58,172 bases of DNA from positions 1 through 58,172 of the forward strand of contig NZ_CALNCS010000140.1 of assembly GCF_937875145.1 (NCBI RefSeq), read 5' to 3'. The translations under genes were made by a program, and so were the position numbers. Position 1 is the first letter of the stretch, and each line of letters opens with the position of its first letter. The DNA comes from Alkalibaculum bacchi. Lineage in GTDB: Bacteria; Bacillota; Clostridia; Eubacteriales; Alkalibacteraceae. Below, piece after piece: positions 52,900 through 58,172 of the stretch. The notes below the pieces were generated by a model that did not search any database, was not told the origin of the DNA, and worked only from the letters and a program-made list of their open reading frames with translations.

Positions 52900-54086
52900 T
52901 CTATTTCCCCCAGCACGCTTTTTAGGATTGCTATACCTTCGTCAATTTGTTCTATTGTAATAATAAGTGGTGGTACAAAACGAATTACATTGGCTCCTGA
53001 AGATACTAGGAGCAGTCCCTTTTCCATGGCTTTATTAACAATAACTCCAACAGGTGCTGTCACTTCAATTCCTTGAATTAGACCCATTCCCCTTATATCT
53101 ACTATAGTGTCAAAGGAATTTTTTAATTCTTCTAAGGATTTCTTCAAATGATTTCCTTTTTCTTTAACACTTTCTAATACTCCATTTTCCATAATCTCTG
53201 TCAAGACTACTTTTGCAGCAGTAGTAGAGATAGAGTTTCCACCAAAAGTAGATGCATGAGTACCTGGTGTAAATTCTTTAGAGAATTTCTTTTTAGCAAT
53301 AATACCACCTATAGGAATTCCGTTTCCTAAACCTTTTGCAAAAGTGACAATATCTGGCACCACACCTAATTCTTGATAAGCAAATAAGCTACCTGTACGT
53401 CCAATTCCTGTCTGTACTTCATCAAAGATTAAGACAATATCTTGCTCATCACAGATTTTTCTTACTTGTTTTAAGTAATCAATATCTACAGGATATATGC
53501 CACCCTCTCCTTGAATAGGCTCTAAGATGATAGCAGAAGTCCTCTCTGAAATTTGAGATTTTAAGTCTTGAAGATTATTAAACTCTACTCTCTTTACCGT
53601 TGGGAGCAAAGGAGCTAAGTTTGCATGATATTTCTCTTGACCAGTCAATGAAAGAGCCCCCATAGTTCTGCCGTGAAAAGATTTATTCATGCCGATGATC
53701 TCGTAACAATCCTGTCCTTTGTTTTTTTCGCTGTAAATTCGACTTAATTTTAATGCCGATTCTACCGCTTCTGCTCCACTATTGCAGAAAAACACTTGAT
53801 CTAGCCCAGAGTATTTTACCAACAATTCAGCTGTTTCGACCTGTGGCTTCGTCCAATAAAGATTGGAAACATGGTTCATCTTTTGAAGTTGTTCTGTTAT
53901 AGCCTTTACAAAAGCGGGGTGAGCATACCCCAAGCAATTCACAGCAATACCAGCTACAAAATCTAAGTACTTCTTTCCTTTATCATCATACAAATAAACT
54001 CCCTCGCCCTTTTCCAATACTAGTGGAAAACGAGAATAAGAGCTCATAATATATTCGTTACCTTTTGTAATGGTTTTATTTTCCAT
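52896..54086 (-). CDS. argD: Acetylornithine aminotransferase
   Basis: A 396-aa class III PLP aminotransferase that turns N-acetylglutamate semialdehyde into acetylornithine. Cofactor motifs: FFCNSGAEAVESALKLSR, KSFHGRTMGALSLTG, LIFDEVQTGIGRTG and the PLP Lys in DIVTFAKGLGNGIPIG. It sits in the arginine block, coupled to carA by ATGA, which favours ArgD over other class III enzymes. AAAGGA precedes the ATG. Confidence 0.95.
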   Translation of the reverse strand: MENKTITKGNEYIMSSYSRFPLVLEKGEGVYLYDDKGKKYLDFVAGIAVNCLGYAHPAFVKAITEQLQKMNHVSNLYWTKPQVETAELLVKYSGLDQVFFCNSGAEAVESALKLSRIYSEKNKGQDCYEIIGMNKSFHGRTMGALSLTGQEKYHANLAPLLPTVKRVEFNNLQDLKSQISERTSAIILEPIQGEGGIYPVDIDYLKQVRKICDEQDIVLIFDEVQTGIGRTGSLFAYQELGVVPDIVTFAKGLGNGIPIGGIIAKKKFSKEFTPGTHASTFGGNSISTTAAKVVLTEIMENGVLESVKEKGNHLKKSLEELKNSFDTIVDIRGMGLIQGIEVTAPVGVIVNKAMEKGLLLVSSGANVIRFVPPLIITIEQIDEGIAILKSVLGEIE

Positions 54087-54172
54087 AATAATCGTCCTTT
54101 CGTTTACATATATATACTTTATATTTTTTTGGTGAAAGCTGAACTATTTATAGTTGGACGGGAAAAGCAAAA

Positions 54173-54188
54173 CTCGCCTATAGCCGAG
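54173..54188. repeat. Palindrome of the mosaic repeat family
   Basis: CTCGCCTATAGCCGAG, near-palindromic, in the argB-argD gap and next to GTTGGACGGGAAAAGC. Related words occur at 19991, 30666 and 56718. Confidence 0.5.
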
Positions 54189-54270
54189 AAAAGTTTTAGA
54201 CTCCGTTAGGAGCCATCCAGTACGCTAGCGAAGGATCTCGCCAATCTAGCTATTTAAGTACACACCACAT

Positions 54271-54298
54271 ACTATAAGAATTTATATTAATTGAACAA
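54271..54298 (-). promoter_or_regulatory. Possible promoter of argD-carA-carB at a repeat edge
   Basis: Minus-strand TTGTTC (54293-54298), 16-base spacer, TATAGT (54271-54276). The -35 lies at the end of the interspersed repeat 54297-54408. Visual match only. Confidence 0.4.
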
Positions 54299-54408
54299 TG
54301 AAAAATGAATATTGAACATTACAAATATGCGATTACTTGTTTGATTTTATACTGTTAATTGTTCTTCGTTCATTGTTCACTATTCATTGCGACGTAAGTC
54401 GCATATTT
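54297..54408. repeat. Interspersed palindromic repeat, copy 2 (MITE-like)
   Basis: About 112 bp in the argB-argD gap, inverted relative to copy 1 at 7860-7970. It has the same GCGAC/GTCGC ends and the same TGAACAATGAAC-type interior. No coding capacity. Confidence 0.7.
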
Positions 54409-54424
54409 GACCACCTTACCGCCT

Positions 54425-54447
54425 AAAAAGTGCCTTCGGCACTTTTT
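54425..54447 (-). terminator. Terminator directly after argB
   Basis: Perfect 10-bp stem AAAAAGTGCC/GGCACTTTTT with a 3-base loop; the argB TAA stop forms its edge. It splits the arginine block into argCJB and argD-carAB. Confidence 0.88.
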
Positions 54448-55306
54448 ACGGCATTAACATTGTTCCTATACCGGAATTTGTAAAAAGTTCTAATAGAATA
54501 CTGTGTTCGACCCGCCCATCTAGTATATGTACTCCAGCTACTCCATTTTTGATGCTTTCTGCGCAGCAATCTACTTTAGGAATCATCCCACCTTGTATAA
54601 TTTTGTCGTCTTTGTATTTCTGTATTTCATCTACTTTAATCTTTGATATGAGGCTGGTCTTGTCTTTTACATCTCTTAAGACCCCTTCTACGTCTGTTAA
54701 ATAAATCAATTTTTCTGCACCTAATTCAGCAGCTATGGCTCCAGCTACGTAGTCTGCGTTGATATTATAGGTGTTATTGTCTTCGTCGCAAGCAATAGGC
54801 GCTATGACAGGAATAAAGTTCTTTTCAATTATTGCTGTAATCAACTCTGTCTGAATGGTGTCAATTTCTCCTACCCAACCGATATCTACGCCATCTAGAA
54901 GTTTTTTCTTAGCAATAATACTTCTTCCGTCCTTTCCACTAATACCTACTGATTTTATGCCTTGCTTTTCAAACAACTGGACGATCTCTTTATTCACATT
55001 GCCAGAGAGTACCATTTCAACGATTTCCATAGTTTCATCATCTGTAACTCGGAGACCTTGAATAAATTTGGGTTCTTTGCCAATTTTCACTAACATTTCA
55101 CTGATTTTTTTACCTCCGCCATGGACGACCACAGGTTTGATTCCTACTAATTTCATCAAACTAATGTCCTTAATAACAGACATCTTTAGCTCCTCATCAA
55201 TCATGGCGCTTCCGCCATATTTTATGACAATGATTTTATTATTAAATTTTTGAATATATGGGAGAGCTTCCACCAAGGTTTTAGCTCTTATAATCGACTT
55301 ATCCAT
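54446..55306 (-). CDS. argB: Acetylglutamate kinase
   Basis: A 286-aa amino-acid kinase phosphorylating N-acetylglutamate, usually the arginine-inhibited step. Motifs: IIVIKYGGSAM near residue 25, VVVHGGGKKISEM, GLRVTDDETMEI, and YNINADYVAGAIAAELGAEKLIYLTDVEG near the ATP site. Length fits arginine-sensitive members. It lies downstream of argJ by 71 bases and is closed by a strong hairpin. Confidence 0.96.
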   Translation of the reverse strand: MDKSIIRAKTLVEALPYIQKFNNKIIVIKYGGSAMIDEELKMSVIKDISLMKLVGIKPVVVHGGGKKISEMLVKIGKEPKFIQGLRVTDDETMEIVEMVLSGNVNKEIVQLFEKQGIKSVGISGKDGRSIIAKKKLLDGVDIGWVGEIDTIQTELITAIIEKNFIPVIAPIACDEDNNTYNINADYVAGAIAAELGAEKLIYLTDVEGVLRDVKDKTSLISKIKVDEIQKYKDDKIIQGGMIPKVDCCAESIKNGVAGVHILDGRVEHSILLELFTNSGIGTMLMP

Positions 55307-55377
55307 TTTAAACTCCTAATCTATTGTGTTTATACTGTATTATTTTTATTTCTAAAAACCATTCTCTACTACCAGCG

Positions 55378-56598
55378 TTATGATCTATATTCACCATTTA
55401 TCTTTACATATTCATAGCTTAAATCACAGCCCCAACCTGTAGCAGCGTATTGCCCTTCATTTAGCTCTAGAAGAATTTGTATTTCATTGTTTTTTAGAAT
55501 ATGAAAAGCTTTATTTTCATCAAAACTTACAGGTAATCCCTTTTCTGTAAGCAATATTTTTTCTCCACCGCTCATAAAGTATAAGGTAGATTTATCGGGA
55601 TCAAAATCTGCTCCCGAATAGCCTGCTGCGCAAATAACACGACCCCAGTTTGCATCTTCTCCAAACATAGCTGTTTTTACTAAATTAGAAGTTAGAATGG
55701 ATTTGACTACTGCCTTCGCATCTTCTTTACTCTTTGCTCCAGTTACTGTTACTTCAATAAATTTACTTGCCCCTTCTCCATCTTTTACAATAGATTGAGC
55801 TAAGTGCTTATTCACATATAAGAAGGCTTCGTAAAAAACTTCATAATCTTGATTTTTTTCATTTATTTTCGGATTATCTGCCATGCCATTGGACATTGCC
55901 ATAACCATATCATTGGTACTTGTATCCCCATCAACAGAGATCATATTGTAGGTGTCTTGAGTAATTTCTTTTAAGGCATCTCTAAACAACCCTTGGTCAA
56001 TGTTTACATCTGTAGTTATAAAAGAGAGCATCGTCGCCATATTAGGATGAATCATCCCAGACCCTTTAGCCATACCACCAATGTGTACTTCTTTTCCTCC
56101 GATTTCAACTTTAACGGAGATTGTTTTGATAACTGTATCGGTGGTCATAATAGCCTCTGCAGCATGGACTCCAGATAAGACGTCATTATCTACTTCAGGG
56201 TATAGCTCTCTAATTCCTTTGACGATTTTTTCAATAGGCATAGAGACGCCAATGACCCCTGTAGACGCTACTAAAATTTCTTTTTCATTAACCCCTATTA
56301 AATTAGCCATAGTTTGAGCCATGGTTTGGGCATCTTCTACACCCTTTTTACCTGTACAAGAGTTGGCATTTCCACTATTTACCACCAATGCCTTTATAGT
56401 AGAATGATTTTTGTAAATATCATGATTCCATAAAACAGGAGCTGCTTTTACTTTGTTGGTAGTAAACGCTGCTGCTAGACTACAGGGAGCGTCGCTGACC
56501 AAAATAGCTAAATCCTTTCTCGCCTTTTTAAGACCTATAAACTTACCTCCCGCTTTAAATCCTTTAGGTGCAATAATACCACCTTCAACTATTTTCAT
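55378..56598 (-). CDS. argJ: Bifunctional ornithine acetyltransferase / N-acetylglutamate synthase
   Basis: A 406-aa Ntn-hydrolase-like ArgJ. The autocleavage site Ala-Thr is visible in HPNMATMLSFITTD near residue 190; the Thr becomes the nucleophile of the beta chain. The N-terminal oxyanion region STGVIGVSMPIEK is present. It recycles the acetyl group, so no argE is needed in this block. C-terminal GWGCDLSYEYVKINGEY is typical. Confidence 0.96.
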   Translation of the reverse strand: MKIVEGGIIAPKGFKAGGKFIGLKKARKDLAILVSDAPCSLAAAFTTNKVKAAPVLWNHDIYKNHSTIKALVVNSGNANSCTGKKGVEDAQTMAQTMANLIGVNEKEILVASTGVIGVSMPIEKIVKGIRELYPEVDNDVLSGVHAAEAIMTTDTVIKTISVKVEIGGKEVHIGGMAKGSGMIHPNMATMLSFITTDVNIDQGLFRDALKEITQDTYNMISVDGDTSTNDMVMAMSNGMADNPKINEKNQDYEVFYEAFLYVNKHLAQSIVKDGEGASKFIEVTVTGAKSKEDAKAVVKSILTSNLVKTAMFGEDANWGRVICAAGYSGADFDPDKSTLYFMSGGEKILLTEKGLPVSFDENKAFHILKNNEIQILLELNEGQYAATGWGCDLSYEYVKINGEYRS

Positions 56599-56689
56599 AT
56601 TTTCACACTTCTTTCATTTTAATTGTAGATTTCATCTTGTAGCAATACATTCCCTGAATGTAGAATTGTAATTTTCGAATAAGGCTACA

Positions 56690-56790
56690 AGATGGTAAGG
56701 GGTAAGCCAAAACAACGCTCGCCTTCAGGCGAGGTAGTGGTCCAACCTTTCAACATCCTTACTTTACAAGTTCCGCTTTCCGTATTCTGC
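56690..56790. repeat. Mosaic intergenic repeat (argC-argJ gap)
   Basis: Holds the perfect palindrome CTCGCCTTCAGGCGAG-type box (56718-56733) and TTCCGCTTTCCG further on. The 201-base gap has no gene. Confidence 0.5.
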
Positions 56791-56799
56791 TTTCCTATT

Positions 56800-57840
56800 T
56801 TAAATCGGAAACATTGGCACATAATCCAATCCCGTCTTTTCCTCCCAGCCAAATAAAAGATTCATATTCTGTACGGCTTGGCCGGCAGCACCTTTTACTA
56901 GATTGTCTATCGCTCCGATAATAATTATAGTATTTGTCCTATTATCTATATTTAAACCAATATCGCAATAGTTTGATCCCTTAACCCATCTCGTCTCTGG
57001 GTTTTTGCCCTTGGGCAATAATCTTACAAAATATTTGTCTTTATAGAATTCCTCGTATACTGAGTAGATTTCATCAATGCTCTTTTCTTCCTTTAATCTC
57101 ACATAGGAAGTGGCTAAAATCCCTCTATTCATAGGGACGAGATGTGGAGTGAAGAGGAGCTTAATATCTTCTCTTGCAATGTTAGATAATTGTTCTTCAA
57201 TTTCTGGCGTATGTCTATGTGAAGCTACTTTATACGCTTTTATGGACTCATTTGCTTCCGTATAGTGAGTAGAAAGATCTAAACCTCTACCTGCACCAGT
57301 TACACCAGATTTTGCATCGATGACGATAGACTTCTTATCTATATAACTTTTATCCATTAAAGGTGCTAGGGACAATATGCTGCAAGTAGTATAACAACCT
57401 GGATTGGCTATTATATTTGTATTTACAATTTCCTCTCTGTTTAATTCGCATAACCCGTATACTGCTTTTTCTAACAATGGTACACTTCCGTGTTTCGTAT
57501 ACCAACTTTCGTATACCTCCACATCTCTAATCCTAAAGTCCGCACCTAAATCGATGACTTTTACTTTATTTAAGAGTTCTTCCGTCACTACATTAGATGC
57601 TACACCATGAGGTAAAGCTAAAAAAATCACATCTACTTCTTCGCTGAGTTTCTCCATATCATTTTCAGAAAAAATCAAATCGCTTATTTTTATGTAATTC
57701 CCATAGGAATTATCGTATCTTTCATTAATATTGCTTCTAGAAGTAATTGTACTTACATCTACATTGGGATGCTGATATAATAGCCTTATTAACTCTTGAC
57801 CTGCATAACCTGAAGCACCAACAACTGCCACTTTAATCAT
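56800..57840 (-). CDS. argC: N-acetyl-gamma-glutamyl-phosphate reductase
   Basis: A 346-aa reductase making N-acetylglutamate semialdehyde. The NADP-binding motif VAVVGASGYAGQELIRLL opens the protein, and the catalytic Cys is in ANPGCYTTCSILSLAPL. GVTGAGRGLD and ASHRHTPEIEEQL follow. ATG at 57840 has AAGGTG upstream and is preferred to the GTG at 57849. First gene of the arginine block, divergent from argG. Confidence 0.96.
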   Translation of the reverse strand: MIKVAVVGASGYAGQELIRLLYQHPNVDVSTITSRSNINERYDNSYGNYIKISDLIFSENDMEKLSEEVDVIFLALPHGVASNVVTEELLNKVKVIDLGADFRIRDVEVYESWYTKHGSVPLLEKAVYGLCELNREEIVNTNIIANPGCYTTCSILSLAPLMDKSYIDKKSIVIDAKSGVTGAGRGLDLSTHYTEANESIKAYKVASHRHTPEIEEQLSNIAREDIKLLFTPHLVPMNRGILATSYVRLKEEKSIDEIYSVYEEFYKDKYFVRLLPKGKNPETRWVKGSNYCDIGLNIDNRTNTIIIIGAIDNLVKGAAGQAVQNMNLLFGWEEKTGLDYVPMFPI

Positions 57841-57886
57841 TAGGAACACCTTCTTTTATTTTTAATGAATCTATTTTAACATGATT

Positions 57887-57945
57887 TGCATAAATTTGCA
57901 TTATTGTTATTGCATATTATACATCATTGATGTATAATTATTCAA
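57887..57945. promoter_or_regulatory. argC/argG divergent control region with ARG-box-like sites
   Basis: TGTATAATTATTCA (57932-57945) and TGCATAAATTTGCA (57887-57900) each differ by one base from the ArgR operator pattern. A 23-bp perfect palindrome (57917-57939) supplies TATAAT to both strands: plus-strand TTGCAT-N17-TATAAT (57911-57939) for argG, and minus-strand TGAATA-N17-TATAAT (57945-57917) for argC. ArgR bound here could block both promoters. Confidence 0.7.
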
Positions 57946-57979
57946 TACTTATTTGAATTTATTTTTGGAGGGAAAAACA

Positions 57980-58172
57980 ATGAAAGAAAAAGTAATCCTA
58001 GCTTATTCCGGAGGATTAGATACAACAACTATTATACCTTGGTTAAAAGAAAACTATGATTATGATGTAATCTGTGTTTGTATAGACGTAGGACAAGGGC
58101 AAGAAATTGACGGTCTCGAAGAAAGAGCTCTTTCTTCTGGAGCAAGCAAATTGTACATTGACGATGTGACAG
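57980..58172 (+). CDS. argG: Argininosuccinate synthase, 5' end
   Basis: The first 64 codons; the gene runs off the window. The N-terminal ATP-pyrophosphatase loop VILAYSGGLDTTTIIPWL is clear, followed by ICVCIDVGQGQE. It joins citrulline and aspartate. SD GGAGGG lies 8 bases before ATG. It is transcribed away from argC under a shared control region. Confidence 0.97.
   Translation, partial: MKEKVILAYSGGLDTTTIIPWLKENYDYDVICVCIDVGQGQEIDGLEERALSSGASKLYIDDVT

Overview
The window is AT-rich, gene-dense DNA with strong GGAGG ribosome-binding sites, many ATGA start/stop overlaps and intrinsic terminators. Together with a complete CODH/acetyl-CoA synthase gene set, this points to an anaerobic acetogenic Firmicute, probably a Clostridia member of the Alkaliphilus/Natronincola type. 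The lineage is inferred from gene content and style, not from a database match. I see no prophage, IS transposase, CRISPR array, rRNA or tRNA.

Layout. Bases 1-5900 hold recX, a pyrimidine-nucleoside phosphorylase gene, an unrecognised 202-aa gene, and a two-gene flavin/iron-sulfur oxidoreductase operon behind a perfect inverted repeat. Bases 5900-13260 (minus strand) form a cobalamin import and salvage operon, btuF-btuC-btuD-cobQ-cobU-cobS-cobC, behind a cobalamin riboswitch. Bases 13400-19900 carry nth, an EamA transporter, folC, a TetR-like regulator, a sugar-isomerase-like gene and an amidohydrolase.

Bases 20100-42000 are the one-carbon core. The folate (methyl) branch is a methyl-THF methyltransferase paralogue, fhs, fchA and folD. 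A corrinoid protein and its ferredoxin/ASKHA activator lie next to it, with a DUF3786 gene and ilvBN. The carbonyl branch is cooS, cooC, acsB, a cooC/acsF paralogue, acsD, acsC, acsE and the activator acsV. THF, corrinoid and CO chemistry therefore sit beside B12 uptake and folC in one region. Formate dehydrogenase and methylene-THF reductase are not in the window.

Bases 42600-58172 hold a class A penicillin-binding protein, an RluA-type pseudouridine synthase, a probable 6S RNA with its own promoter and terminator, typA, and an arginine block (argC, argJ, argB, argD, carA, carB on the minus strand, with argG starting divergently and running off the end). The argC/argG divide carries ARG-box-like sites and a 23-bp palindrome.

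The points most worth a second look are: an in-frame amber codon splitting cooC, aligned with Leu in its paralogue; a corrinoid methyl-transfer trio lacking a substrate methyltransferase, with a tandemly duplicated promoter region; a FolD lacking the usual Tyr-x3-Lys catalytic spacing; a GAACAAT-N9-ATTGTTC operator-like repeat shared by two distant genes; an uncharacterised two-component flavin/Fe-S enzyme; and two kinds of interspersed intergenic repeat, one of which supplies the stop codon of folC.
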